This document shows positions 8,419 through 18,160 of a DNA stretch of 64,000 bases, piece after piece; position 1 is the first letter of the stretch, and each line of letters begins with the position of its first letter. Below the pieces are notes generated by a model that searched no databases, was not told the DNA's origin, and saw only the letters and a list, made by a program, of their open reading frames with translations. Source of the DNA: Candidatus Sulfuritelmatomonas gaucii (GTDB lineage: Bacteria > Acidobacteriota > Terriglobia > Terriglobales > Acidobacteriaceae); contig OKRB01000103.1 of the NCBI GenBank assembly GCA_900290245.1, forward strand, positions 17,756 through 81,755, read 5' to 3'. A program made the position numbers and the translations under genes.

Positions 8419-10209
8419 CTACGAGACCTGTTGCTGCTGTTTTGCCGTCAGCAGAACCGCTTTGCCCTTGGCCTTTGAGGAGCGCATGAAGTAGATCCCG
8501 CCATACAGGCCCCAAATAGCAGAGATGGCGAGCGCAAGCAGCGGTTCTTTGAAGGTACCCAGGCCGAAGATCGGGCTGATCAGGTAGAAGGCCATGCACA
8601 CCACATTCGCGAGGAGGCCAAAGCCGGGGATGAGCGTGTGCGTCAGCACGTTGTGGTCTGGCCGCTTGTTGTAGGCGACGATGCACAGCAGGCAGCTTAA
8701 CGCGTAGAGGATGAATGTGCCGAAGTTTGAGGTGAGCGTAATGGCAAGTAGCGAGTTGGGCATCGCCGCCATCGTAGCGTGGCTACTGTATCCGAAACTG
8801 GAGAAGATGCCGTGGGGCAGCGCGGCGATGGAGGCATCGCTGGGTGCGCTGGCGTCGCTGAAGGGCATCGATACGGCGACGACGCCGATGACGGCCGAGA
8901 TGACGGCCAGCGTCCAGATGGCGCGACGCGGCGAGAGCGACTTGGCGTGAAGCATGCCGAAGTGCTCGGGAGCTTCATCGTCCTTTCCCATGGCGTAGGT
9001 CACGCGAGCCCCGGTGTTCATGCAGGCCAGCGTGGTACCGATGAGTGCGAGGAACACCGTGAAGGCCTCGATCAGCATGAAGTACTTGCCATTGCCTTGG
9101 CCCAGCAATGCGTCGCCGACCATGATCATCATGTCGCCAATCGGTGCGGCTGAGGTGACCGCGCTTTGCATGGTGTACCCCGAGTTGAGAAAGTAGTTGG
9201 CACAGAAGTACTCAAATAAGTAGCAGAACAACCCCTGAATGAGCAGCGACGCAATGACAGCGATGGGAATGTGCTTGGTTGGGTTTTTGGCCTCGCCTCC
9301 CATCGAGGTGACCGATTCAAACCCTACGAGGATCAGAATCGCGACGGTTGCCTGAATAAACATGAAATTGAGCTTGTGGATGCCGACCACTGAAGCGGCG
9401 TTGGGGTGGGTGAGGAAGTTGCCACTGGAGTCGGTCGTGGGATAGGTGACCTGGAAGGGAACCGGCTTGCCGTCGCTTCCGAGCAGCGGAAGAGGCGTGC
9501 CGTTGGCATCACGCATAATGGAGCCGTCTTTGGGATTGGTAGCGAATTGGTATGTGTATGTGGCGAGCGTTTGCCCATCGTACTGGAATCCAGGCGTGCC
9601 CGAGGGATGGCTGGACCGGTAGCCAAGAGCCAGGACGCTGAAGACCACGAGCGCCGAAATCTGCACGATGTTAATGGCGATATTTACCGCCGTCGATGCG
9701 CCTGCGCCCTTCGAAGCGATCCAGGCTACGAAGAACGAGAAGACAACCGCGATGAGACCCATGAAAACCGGGCCGGGGTTAGAACCGCTGAGAAAGTTGG
9801 GATAGAGAAAACCCACGACGTAGCCGACAAAGATGCCGGTGACGGCCACCATGACGCCGGGATAGACCCAGTAGTAGAGGTGTGAGCCCCAGCCGACAAC
9901 GAACTTGGCGACGCGGGCGTATTTAAACGCCTTGTCTTTGGAGAGCATGGCCTGCTCGGCGTAGTAGTAGCTGGAGCCGGTGCCGGGATAGAGCTTGGAG
10001 ATCTCGGCGTACGCAACCGCTGTGGCTAAACACAGCAGCAGCGCGGCGAAGATGCCGATCCACATCGACGGGGAGGTCGTCCCAGTTGCGGCCTGAATGA
10101 CGAATGTGAGCCAGAGGAAGGCGCCGGGAGCGATGAGCGCCATTGCGTTGCTGGTCAGCCCGGTCAAGCCGAGCGTGGCCTGCATCTGAGGTGCTTTCTG
10201 TTCTGCCAT
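8419..10209 (-). CDS. APC-family amino-acid permease
   Basis: This is a cytoplasmic-membrane carrier of the amino acid-polyamine-organocation superfamily. About 12 hydrophobic helices can be traced, with the N-terminal signature GLTSNAMALIAPGAFLWL and a conserved Gly-rich first helix. An unusual hydrophilic segment of roughly 80 residues (YRSSHPSG onward) lies between central helices and is probably outside the cell. I place the start at Met41 of the listed ORF (10209), because AGGAGA lies seven bases before it and homology starts there; the product is 596 residues. Its position in the nitrogen block suggests amino-acid uptake, but the substrate cannot be read from sequence. Confidence 0.9.
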   Translation of the reverse strand: MAEQKAPQMQATLGLTGLTSNAMALIAPGAFLWLTFVIQAATGTTSPSMWIGIFAALLLCLATAVAYAEISKLYPGTGSSYYYAEQAMLSKDKAFKYARVAKFVVGWGSHLYYWVYPGVMVAVTGIFVGYVVGFLYPNFLSGSNPGPVFMGLIAVVFSFFVAWIASKGAGASTAVNIAINIVQISALVVFSVLALGYRSSHPSGTPGFQYDGQTLATYTYQFATNPKDGSIMRDANGTPLPLLGSDGKPVPFQVTYPTTDSSGNFLTHPNAASVVGIHKLNFMFIQATVAILILVGFESVTSMGGEAKNPTKHIPIAVIASLLIQGLFCYLFEYFCANYFLNSGYTMQSAVTSAAPIGDMMIMVGDALLGQGNGKYFMLIEAFTVFLALIGTTLACMNTGARVTYAMGKDDEAPEHFGMLHAKSLSPRRAIWTLAVISAVIGVVAVSMPFSDASAPSDASIAALPHGIFSSFGYSSHATMAAMPNSLLAITLTSNFGTFILYALSCLLCIVAYNKRPDHNVLTHTLIPGFGLLANVVCMAFYLISPIFGLGTFKEPLLALAISAIWGLYGGIYFMRSSKAKGKAVLLTAKQQQQVS

Positions 10210-10575
10210 GAGCATTCTCCTGAGATTGGAATTTCGTTCGAGTGCTCCCGGTGATTGACCCCCGGGGAATCTCTTTACAACTGGTTGCGGTGCGTTCACT
10301 GCCGCGTGAGATGGAGACTTCACGCTCACCGGAGCGGTCCCGCCAGGTGCGTTGCATGCCGCATGACCGGTTCCGGTTTCCCTTACGGTGTTGCGAGTCT
10401 ATCGATCGTCCCATGAGGACGAAATAAGAAATTGAGATTTTCCGTCACCAACTTCCGGACGAGAGGGTGTCTTTGAGCGCCGCAGCTTCAATGGAGTCGG
10501 CGTTGGCCTTCCCGACAATTGAAGTTGCGGCCGGAGCGCCGATACCCGACGTCCTCTCAAGGTGTTGAAGCTGCG
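10210..10575. other. Intergenic region upstream of the APC permease gene
   Basis: This 366-base gap separates the permease gene from the barrel gene. The ORF track extends the permease in frame to 10329, but no ribosome site supports that start. I see no terminator, dyad or small gene I would defend. Confidence 0.4.
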
Positions 10576-11820
10576 TTACTGGTGTGGCGCGAGGACCAGG
10601 ATCAATCCCACTGTCACTGTTGATTGGCCGTCAACCATCCCCGTCTTGTTCTTATGAAAGAATGGCTCGTTGGATTGGTCATGACGGTATTCCGCCCGTG
10701 AAATCAACGTCTGCGGCAGCTTGGGCACTTTGTATTCGAACGTTCCTGTGAACTCATTCAGGTGCTGAGCTGTGCCCGTCGCGAACCCGTTGGCATCGTT
10801 GAAGAATTCATAGCGTCCCGCGATCGCGGTCGTGGCGTTGATCTGCTGGTGGGCGGCAAGAGCGATGCCCTGCCAATCGTTGATGTTGTGATCGCCGCTG
10901 GTGTATGGAGGTATGCCGACCACGGAGTCGTGGTTTCTGCCGTAGTCGTAATTGATATACGCGTTGAACTTGCTGGTTGGCGTAAGCAGCAACGTCGTGT
11001 CGACCAGGTTCCGGTAGCCGTGGCCCGGCAACGCGTTTTCGGGGCCTGTGTAGACATTCAGGTCCCATGTGTACTTGGTCTTCACGTAGGCGCTGGTCAG
11101 GCCGATGGTTGCCCAGCCATTGTTCTTGGTCACTTCGTTCCAGCCGTTCACCACCTGCACGCCGATGGTTTCAGTTTTCGATACCGGCATGGATGTGCGC
11201 AGGCCGAAGTTTGTGTAGGGTATGGCCCACGCGAAGAGTAGGGACCGCGAATAATTCCAGTTATCCTTCGCTTCAATCACTTCCGCTCCGGCCGAGGTAA
11301 CGAATTTGCCGAAGTCCGCCTCGAAGCCCTTCGCCTTAGCCGGTTTCAGGCTCAGAAATGCCTGCTCGATATAGTCCGCCTGCAGACCGGCATTTACCAG
11401 TTCGTTCGTCCGGCCGTAGATAAAGTCAAAGTGCGCGCCGAACGGGGCCGGGTCGTGGTTCAACGTGAGTTTAGCCGCACTCAAATCGACCGTGTCCGTC
11501 CTGTCGTTGAAGTTATAGAGGTCGTTGAGTTGATTGTTAGCCGAAGTCGTGGGCTGGTTGTAGTTGTAGCTGTAATAGCCATCAATAAAACCTGTTACAG
11601 CCATGGGGCCAACCTTCCAGGGGAACTTGAGCGGCGCCGCCGCAGGCGCAGCCGGAGCCGCTACCGGGGTTTGTGCGGCTGCGGGCTGGGATGAAGATGT
11701 TTGTGCCCCCGTCGACGATGAAGCATCAGACGGCGCAGGAGTTTGCGCACCCGCTGCGAGCGCAAGTGCCATGGCAGCCCCAGCGATCGATCGAAGAATG
11801 AGCTTGGCGTTCCAGTTCAT
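10576..11820 (-). CDS. Outer-membrane beta-barrel protein (putative porin, BBP2-like)
   Basis: The 414-residue protein starts at the ATG at 11820, which has TGGAGGT nine bases upstream; the longer GTG form in the ORF track lacks this. A signal peptide (residues 1 to about 26, ending in AGAQ) is followed by an Ala/Pro/Ser-rich linker. Repeated amphipathic strands of barrel type then begin with VTGFIDGYYSYNYNQP and run to the C-terminus (SRAEYRHDQS, then TVTVGLILVLAPHQ). This N-terminal pattern is typical of the putative beta-barrel porin-2 family. It sits upstream of the APC permease on the same strand and may let solutes across the outer membrane; the solute is not known. Confidence 0.8.
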   Translation of the reverse strand: MNWNAKLILRSIAGAAMALALAAGAQTPAPSDASSSTGAQTSSSQPAAAQTPVAAPAAPAAAPLKFPWKVGPMAVTGFIDGYYSYNYNQPTTSANNQLNDLYNFNDRTDTVDLSAAKLTLNHDPAPFGAHFDFIYGRTNELVNAGLQADYIEQAFLSLKPAKAKGFEADFGKFVTSAGAEVIEAKDNWNYSRSLLFAWAIPYTNFGLRTSMPVSKTETIGVQVVNGWNEVTKNNGWATIGLTSAYVKTKYTWDLNVYTGPENALPGHGYRNLVDTTLLLTPTSKFNAYINYDYGRNHDSVVGIPPYTSGDHNINDWQGIALAAHQQINATTAIAGRYEFFNDANGFATGTAQHLNEFTGTFEYKVPKLPQTLISRAEYRHDQSNEPFFHKNKTGMVDGQSTVTVGLILVLAPHQ

Positions 11821-12360
11821 CGGCTTGATACCTCCAGAAAGGTTTTTGAATGACACGAGATAAATTCAGGCTGCAGAGAGACATGGGAATGCGCTCACTG
11901 CAAAATTGGATCCAGCGCTTGAAAGCTGCGCTGCTGCGTCTACGCCCGACTGGGATTGCCAACGGCATAGTTGGCAATCAAGTGAAGGTGACATTCGCCG
12001 TGACTTGAGCAAATCGTGCTAGCACCAGTAATGCAAACAACGCATAAAGAAAATATGAGGAACTCGTGAGGAAGGCGTGAGGATTGAGGCCAGGATTCCG
12101 TTTCGGGGGGACATTCGGGAGGCAACCATCCCTTTGGCCTCAACTGCTTGCGCGTCCCTAGCCTGCCGTCTTGTGACCGGCAAAAGCCCTTCCGCAACCT
12201 GATAAACTTGAATTTTCCTCGCTCAGACCCTGCAAATTGAGAGGAATTCCCTTGGTGAATCGGGATTGGTTCCCGGAATTCGGCGGGGCAGGTATCGGCC
12301 GCTGCGCTACCTGAGTTATCTGCGCCGGATAAGCGCTGGCAGTGAATCCAAAAACGGAAG
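11821..12360. other. Divergent intergenic region between the barrel gene and the histidine kinase gene
   Basis: This 540-base stretch should carry promoters for both divergent genes. I see no convincing sigma-70 or sigma-54 boxes. A region near 12240-12290 has AATTCCC/GGGATT and CCCGGAATTC-like inverted words but no clean dyad. Listed ORFs here lack motifs. Confidence 0.4.
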
Positions 12361-13872
12361 GTGAGTGCCCGGTTGTCTCAGAGCTATTCTGCGCGTTCCG
12401 TCTTCCGGCTGGGGCGTTCGCGTGGCTCGAGCTCGCGACTGCTCCTGTTTGCGCTGGAGTGCGCGCTGGGAATGGTCGCCGTCATTCTGCTTGCGACACT
12501 GGCCCACTGGTTCAGTTGGCTGCACCCTGAAGCCGGCCTCCTTTATCTGCTGGTAGTGGTTCCCATCGCACTGCTGTGCGGATTCCGGCAGGCCGTGATT
12601 GTTTCGCTCGCGGCGGTCGTGGCGCATAGCTGGTTCGCGGTACAAGAGCGGCATTTCGCCATCGCGACGGATCCGGCCAACTCGATCTCACTGGTCGTCT
12701 TTGTCCTTGTCGCCTTGATGGTAAGCCGTCTGTCCGCCCGCGTTACGGCTCACGCGCGCGGGGCAGAGATTGGCGAAAGGCAGATGCATGATCTCTACGA
12801 GTTCACGCGGCGCACCCTGCAGATGAATCTTCATATGGAGCCGGGGCAGGAGCTCGCGGAGCTGGTGCACGAGATCTTCGAGCTTGAAGCCGTCGCCGTC
12901 TTTGACGCAGATCTGCACGAGGTCTATCAGGCCGGATTCTGGAGCGTGGATCCGCAGGAGATGGCGCAGAACGTCTACTACTTTGAAACATCCGACGACG
13001 ATCCGGATTTGGGGATGGGGCGCCGCGTTGTGCGCCTGGGATCCGTGCCTATCGGCAGCTTGGTCGTTCGCGGCGATACCAATCCGCTGATCAACAATGC
13101 GATCGCCTCGTTGATCGCGATCACATTTGACCGCTATCGCGCATTTGCCAACGAGAGTCGGATCGAAACCGAACGCCGCACCGAGCAATTACGCGCCACG
13201 GTGCTTGACAGCCTCGCACACGCCTACAAGACGCCACTCACCGCCATCCGCGCCGCCTCAACAGGCCTCGGTGAAATGGGCCATCTTTCCCCGGGACAGG
13301 CGAACCTGGTGTCGCTCATTGACGAGCAAACCACCGTGCTGGGCGAACTGACCACGCGCCTCTTGACCACCGCCCGTCTGGATGCGGGCGAAGTTTCCAT
13401 TCATGTCGCGCCGCTGAGTGCGGGTTCGCTCATTGAAGAGGTGTTGGCCGCCTTGAAAGACCGGCTGGCCAGTATGAAAGTCTCTGTCGAAATCGAAAAG
13501 GAAGAGCTGGTGTTGCAGTGCGACCGTCAGTTGATGGTGATGCTCCTTACCCAGTACATCGATAACGCGTGCAAGTATTCGCATTTCGGCAGCACCATCA
13601 CCATCCGCGCGTTGACTGTCGGCGCGGAGGAAATCTTTTCCGTGCACAGTTACGGGCCGGTGATTCCCATGGCCGATCGGGAGCGCATCTTTGACCGGTA
13701 CTATCGCTCATCGAACTATTCCAATCGCGCGCCGGGCACGGGCATTGGACTCTCCGTCGCCAAGCGCGCCGCGCAGGTTCATGGCGGATATGTTTGGGTG
13801 ACCAGCGACGAGCAGGAAGGAACCACGTTTTTTGCGGCCATTCCGCTTACAGTAGAGAAAGCGAGTTCGTGA
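12361..13872 (+). CDS. KdpD-like sensor histidine kinase (short form)
   Basis: The protein has 503 residues. Residues about 28-125 contain four membrane helices of the DUF4118 type found in KdpD. A GAF-like region (about 140-270) follows, then a HisKA domain with SLAHAYKTPL carrying the phospho-accepting His, and a HATPase domain with NACKYS and GTGIGL. The large N-terminal KdpD and Usp-like domains are missing, so the input signal may differ from classical potassium sensing. The GTG at 12361 is immediately preceded by GGAAG, so the start is uncertain. The gene overlaps the response-regulator gene by one base (TGATG), so the two are coupled. No kdpFABC genes are in the window. Confidence 0.92.
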   Translation: MSARLSQSYSARSVFRLGRSRGSSSRLLLFALECALGMVAVILLATLAHWFSWLHPEAGLLYLLVVVPIALLCGFRQAVIVSLAAVVAHSWFAVQERHFAIATDPANSISLVVFVLVALMVSRLSARVTAHARGAEIGERQMHDLYEFTRRTLQMNLHMEPGQELAELVHEIFELEAVAVFDADLHEVYQAGFWSVDPQEMAQNVYYFETSDDDPDLGMGRRVVRLGSVPIGSLVVRGDTNPLINNAIASLIAITFDRYRAFANESRIETERRTEQLRATVLDSLAHAYKTPLTAIRAASTGLGEMGHLSPGQANLVSLIDEQTTVLGELTTRLLTTARLDAGEVSIHVAPLSAGSLIEEVLAALKDRLASMKVSVEIEKEELVLQCDRQLMVMLLTQYIDNACKYSHFGSTITIRALTVGAEEIFSVHSYGPVIPMADRERIFDRYYRSSNYSNRAPGTGIGLSVAKRAAQVHGGYVWVTSDEQEGTTFFAAIPLTVEKASS

Positions 13873-14642
13873 TGAACCAGTCGTCCATTCGTGTCCTTGT
13901 AGTTGACGACGAGCCGGCGATTCGCCGCGCTCTCAGGCCGCCGCTTCTTGAACTAGGCTTTCAAGTAGCTGAAGCTTCGCGCGGCGAAGAGGCATTGCAG
14001 GCGTTGCGCGCGGCCAGCTATGATGCTGTGCTGCTCGATATCAACATGCCCGGCATTGGCGGCATCGAGACGCTGCGCCGCATTCGCACCTTCGCGCCCC
14101 GCCTGCCGGTTCTGATGCTCACCGTGCGCGACCAGGAAGAAGACAAGGTGGAGGCGCTGGATATGGGCGCCGATGATTACGTCACAAAGCCTTTCAGCGT
14201 GCGGGAGCTGGTCGCGCGCATTCGCACGGCCGTCCGCCGTGTGCACGCTCCGGCCCGGCCGGAGGACGCACCCATCGAGATTGGCGAGATTCTTCTGGAG
14301 CCCGCCAAGCGCCGGGTGACCAAGCGCGGCGCGCCGGTAAAGCTCACGCGCAAAGAGTTCGACATTCTGTACTGCCTGATGAGCCGCGCCGGCCGCGTGA
14401 TTACCTACGCAAAATTGCTTACGGCAGTCTGGGGCGCAGATTGCCGCGAGGAGGTTGAATACCTGCGCACGTTTGTTCGCCAGTTGCGCAAGAAGATTGA
14501 GGACGATCCCTCCAATCCCCTTTACCTGCTCACCGATGTTTATGTCGGCTATCGCTTCGCCGATGCACAGATGTTTCAGGGGGAGCCGGTAGCCCAAACC
14601 AATGCGCGGTCCCCGGAAGACCCGCCGGAGGATCCGTCGTAG
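13872..14642 (+). CDS. OmpR/KdpE-type response regulator
   Basis: The 256-residue protein has a receiver domain (VLVVDDEPAIRRAL; phospho-acceptor Asp in VLLDINMPGIGG; TxK at DDYVTKPFS) and a winged-helix output domain (LTRKEFDILYCLM, then EVEYLRTFVRQLRKKIEDDP and VGYRF). It should bind DNA when phosphorylated by the kinase encoded just upstream. The start at 13872 overlaps the kinase stop as TGATG; the longer ORF listed from 13794 is an upstream extension inside the kinase gene. A Pro-rich tail of about 25 residues follows the output domain. Target genes are unknown; the divergent barrel gene is one candidate. Confidence 0.95.
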   Translation: MNQSSIRVLVVDDEPAIRRALRPPLLELGFQVAEASRGEEALQALRAASYDAVLLDINMPGIGGIETLRRIRTFAPRLPVLMLTVRDQEEDKVEALDMGADDYVTKPFSVRELVARIRTAVRRVHAPARPEDAPIEIGEILLEPAKRRVTKRGAPVKLTRKEFDILYCLMSRAGRVITYAKLLTAVWGADCREEVEYLRTFVRQLRKKIEDDPSNPLYLLTDVYVGYRFADAQMFQGEPVAQTNARSPEDPPEDPS

Positions 14643-14681
14643 AGCAGGCGCCAGGCCTGAAGACGCGCCGATTGCAGTTGG

Positions 14682-15230
14682 CTACTCGTCGTAGTGCAGA
14701 AGGCTGAATACGTCGTACTCCTTGAAGCGATCGCGCCCCTTCAGGAAGTCGAGCTCGACGGCAAAGCCCAGCCCGGCAATGCTGCCACCAAGTTGCTTGA
14801 CCAGCTTCACCGTGGCCTCCATGGTGCCGCCAGTGGCCAGCAGGTCGTCGACCAGCACGACGTTCTGCCCCGGTGCGATCGCATCCACGTGAATCTCCAG
14901 CGCGTCGGAGCCATATTCCAGGTCGTACGTGACGCGTGCGACAGGAGCGGGCAATTTGCGCGGCTTCCGCACGGGAACGAAACCGGCATTCAGCCGGTAA
15001 GCCAGCGCCGGCCCGAAGATGAATCCGCGTGCCTCGATACCCAGGACCAGGTCGATATTGCGCCCGATGTAATGCGCCGCGAGCGCGTCAATCAGTTGCG
15101 CAAAGCCCGTTTTGTCCTTCAACAACGTGGTGATGTCGTAAAAGAGAATCCCCGGCTTGGGAAAGTCGGGCACAGTGCGGACGAGCTTCTTCAGATCCTC
15201 TACGTTCACAGGCTTCGATTCTTTGGGCAT
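14682..15230 (-). CDS. apt: Adenine phosphoribosyltransferase
   Basis: Apt salvages adenine to AMP using PRPP in the cytoplasm. I start the gene at the ATG at 15230 (MPKESKP), because family homology starts soon after and the upstream part of the ORF reads through an intergenic repeat. The product is 182 residues, close to the usual length. Visible are [34 protein letters not shown] and the PRPP-binding [13 protein letters not shown]. It converges with the response-regulator gene. Upstream lies a pair of inverted GGGAACAG-type repeats separating it from the acylphosphatase gene. Confidence 0.95.
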   Translation of the reverse strand: MPKESKPVNVEDLKKLVRTVPDFPKPGILFYDITTLLKDKTGFAQLIDALAAHYIGRNIDLVLGIEARGFIFGPALAYRLNAGFVPVRKPRKLPAPVARVTYDLEYGSDALEIHVDAIAPGQNVVLVDDLLATGGTMEATVKLVKQLGGSIAGLGFAVELDFLKGRDRFKEYDVFSLLHYDE

Positions 15231-15238
15231 GAATCGAT

Positions 15239-15420
15239 TATAGGGAATAGGGAGAAGGGAACAGGCAACAGGGAACGGATAACAGGGAACAGAGAAAAGA
15301 GAAAATCGGGGTGGGATCGCAGGATTTGTGAATGATTTTAATAGGCAATCCACGCGTAGGATGGAAGTATTGCCCACCTGGTTTTTCTATTCCCTATTCC
15401 CTAATCCCTGTTCCCTGTTT
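15239..15420. repeat. Inverted pair of GGGAAYAG-type intergenic repeats
   Basis: The left arm (15239-15295) repeats GGGAATAG and GGGAACAG several times. The right arm (15387-15420) carries the complement (CTATTCCC and CTGTTCCC). A perfect 12-bp inverted match is AACAGGGAACAG at 15281-15292 with CTGTTCCCTGTT at 15408-15419. It fills the gap between the apt start and the acylphosphatase stop. Related words occur at 19240, 49311, 49432 and 62780. Confidence 0.6.
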
Positions 15421-15422
15421 TT

Positions 15423-15704
15423 TCACCACGCTCCGTCAATCTGGAACGATCTGAGGCCTTCGACCTCACGCTCATTCAGGTTGTGCTCCACAACACGGTC
15501 GACGCGGGCGCCGCGCGGTCCGCGGCGAAGGCTCGCGCGAAGCTCGGAAAGATCGTCAGGTTCGCCGGCCGCGACCACCTCCACGTCGCCGTCTTCAGTG
15601 TTGCGCACCCATCCGCGCAACTCGAGCTCGGTGGCCTCGCGCTGCACAAACCAGCGGAAGCCCACTCCCTGCACACGCCCCTGAATGAGAAAGTGGAGAA
15701 CCAT
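15423..15704 (-). CDS. acyP: Acylphosphatase
   Basis: This small enzyme hydrolyses acyl phosphates such as carbamoyl phosphate. With the start at 15704 it is 93 residues, the family norm; the longer listed ORF adds an unrelated N-terminus. The signature GRVQGVGFRWFVQ, with the substrate-binding Arg, is near the N-terminus, and GWVRNTEDGDVEVVAAG supplies the catalytic Asn (WVRN). The ribosome site at this start is weak. It lies downstream of the secreted Ig-like gene and upstream of apt on the same strand, but the repeat tract between it and apt argues against one operon. Confidence 0.92.
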   Translation of the reverse strand: MVLHFLIQGRVQGVGFRWFVQREATELELRGWVRNTEDGDVEVVAAGEPDDLSELRASLRRGPRGARVDRVVEHNLNEREVEGLRSFQIDGAW

Positions 15705-15840
15705 GAGGACCGGCCACGCCCAGTTTTGCAGATGCATGCGAGCGCGCGCAAGCAGAGAAGACGGTCGATAGGCCGAACGGGGTCGCATGCCGGTCTGAGG
15801 TCAAACACCCGACATGGTCACCGCACTACAAGAGCTTCGG

Positions 15841-17145
15841 CTACCAGCGGTACACCGTTAAGTTATCCATGTATACGGTCGAGGTTGACTCGCCCTCGGT
15901 CCATCCATCCACCTGGAAGTTGGTGAGCAGCGTCGGGCCCCAGTAGAGGGCAAACGCATCGGGCACGGTGATGTTCAGATCCTGCTCCACGTTATCGAGC
16001 CACACCGAATGGTAAGTGGCGTTGCCGTTCGCATCGTGCGAATACTCGATCTGCACATGATGCCAGGAATTCTGCGCCCAGTTGTTCAAATTACAGGTCT
16101 GAGTTGAGGGCAGCCATTCATCCACAAACGCGGCAGGAGTCCCGGCATTGGCCGTGTAATCCCAGGTTCCGAGCCAGGAGTCGCATTGGAACCCGAAGAT
16201 CACGGTTTGGCCGTTCGCCATCGTTTGATACAGGTCGAATTCCAGATTGGCGATATTGGCCGAAGAGCCGGTGAGGTAAAACCAGCCGTCATAAAGGAAA
16301 TTGGAAGTCGATGTATCTGCGCCGAATTGAATGTCATAGCGCTCTCCGCCATAGTTCGCCGACGTGGTGTAGAACTCCCGGCTCGATCCGCTCAGCGAAG
16401 GCGAAGCAGTGAGAACGGTAACGCCGGAAGACGAAGCACCCCCTCCTGTTCCCGTATCGAACCCGGCTTGCCAATTGACAAGATTCTGGATGGACGGCAC
16501 GGCAATGGCGTTGGATGGAAGCTGAGAAACTGGAGAAGGCACCACATTGATGGCGACGTTGGTCACGCAACCTGCTCCCTGATTCCCCCATGACTTGACG
16601 CGCAGCGTATGAGCGCCGAGCGGCGAGGATACCGGGGCATTGACCGAATTACCCATTGCAAACGTGGTCTGGCTGCTGTCATCAACGGAAAAGCCAAACG
16701 CCACGATGGCCTGCGAGTCACACTGTGTGCCCGACGCAGCGAGCGTAAACCCCGACACCAGCTCAGCCCCATTGTTAGGTTGACTCACGGTCACATCCGT
16801 ATATTGCCCGGGAGGGGCCGATGCCGACACGACGATCGGAACATCGGTGTCGCAGCCTGCTCCCAGGTTGCCCCACGATTTCACGTGAAGCGTGTGCGAG
16901 CCGGTCGCTGCCGTCACCGACGCATTGATCGAAGCGGCGTACACGAATGCGGTTGCACCGTAATCGAGCGAGTAGCCCATGGCGGAAACGGTCTGCCCTG
17001 AGCAGGGACTGGCAGTTGCCGCAAGGACAAAGGGCACGCCAACGGTCGCGCTTGCTTGAGGACTGCTGACAACAATGCTGGAATCACAGAATGCAGGCAC
17101 TGCACACACAAAGAGTGCAGAAGCCAAGAGCAAATTGGCTTTCAT
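15841..17145 (-). CDS. Secreted protein with two Ig-like repeats and a LamG-like C-terminus
   Basis: A signal peptide (MKANLLLASALFVCAVPAFC) is followed by two tandem repeats of about 85 residues. Each has a pair of Cys and ends in a matching block (HTLHVKSWGNLGAGC and HTLRVKSWGNQGAGC). The C-terminal region of about 220 residues has the beta-rich pattern of a concanavalin/LamG-type fold (YDGWFYLTGS, SWHHVQIEYSHD, VYMDNLTVYRW). It is probably exported and may bind carbohydrate or another surface. I do not recognise a catalytic motif. The start is taken at Met6 of the ORF, where the signal peptide begins. A CRP-type dyad lies about 75 bases upstream. Confidence 0.75.
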   Translation of the reverse strand: MKANLLLASALFVCAVPAFCDSSIVVSSPQASATVGVPFVLAATASPCSGQTVSAMGYSLDYGATAFVYAASINASVTAATGSHTLHVKSWGNLGAGCDTDVPIVVSASAPPGQYTDVTVSQPNNGAELVSGFTLAASGTQCDSQAIVAFGFSVDDSSQTTFAMGNSVNAPVSSPLGAHTLRVKSWGNQGAGCVTNVAINVVPSPVSQLPSNAIAVPSIQNLVNWQAGFDTGTGGGASSSGVTVLTASPSLSGSSREFYTTSANYGGERYDIQFGADTSTSNFLYDGWFYLTGSSANIANLEFDLYQTMANGQTVIFGFQCDSWLGTWDYTANAGTPAAFVDEWLPSTQTCNLNNWAQNSWHHVQIEYSHDANGNATYHSVWLDNVEQDLNITVPDAFALYWGPTLLTNFQVDGWTEGESTSTVYMDNLTVYRW

Positions 17146-17578
17146 GGAGTACCTATCCATCCTTATAAAAAACTTGAAAAGCTATGCTGATATGTAAGCT
17201 GCTTCAGAGTCGATTGAATGTGATTCAGCTCACATGAATCGCAAACAAAACTCGAGAAGGACCAAGGCAGAGCCAAGCTTGGAGAGCAAAGGCTTTCAAG
17301 AAATTCGTCTTACTGAGCGCACTCTAACCTTGCAAGATCACGCGTGCTTGAGGTCCGTCAGCAAGACCCCTGGCGTGTAGATCTTTACAGTCCCTGATTT
17401 GGATCTAATTTACCGGCGACTCTTTTGATCGATTGGCGACAGATTAAGGGCATGCTCAAAATGAAGTCAAGCGAAAAACGTGTGATTTCATGCGAGGTAA
17501 CGTGACTCCCACTCATTCGGCGTTGCAATCGGAGTGGCGCCTCTCGGCTGATACTGCCGCGTTACACTGGAATTCACG
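17146..17578. other. Divergent intergenic region with a CRP-type dyad
   Basis: This 433-base gap separates the secreted Ig-like gene (minus) from trpG (plus) and is more AT-rich than its surroundings. It contains the dyad at 17218-17235. I see no gene in it and no clear trp leader peptide or attenuator before trpG. Confidence 0.5.
17218..17235. promoter_or_regulatory. CRP/FNR-type operator candidate
   Basis: The sequence ATGTGATTCAGCTCACAT is a perfect 6+6 dyad with a 6-base centre and matches the TGTGA-N6-TCACA consensus of CRP-family regulators. It lies 73-90 bases upstream of the secreted Ig-like protein start and about 340 bases from trpG, so the former is the likelier target. No regulator gene of this family is in the window. 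Confidence 0.6.
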
Positions 17579-18157
<579 letters not shown>

Positions 18158-18160
18158 CGC

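Noticed and set aside
10494-10511. A KANAD-coding word upstream of the APC permease similar to one in the glutamine synthetase remnant at 4.9 kb, suggesting a shared element.
   Set aside because: Only about 14 of 15 bases match, and a 15-mer match with one mismatch is expected many times by chance in a 64-kb window. The surrounding sequence does not align.
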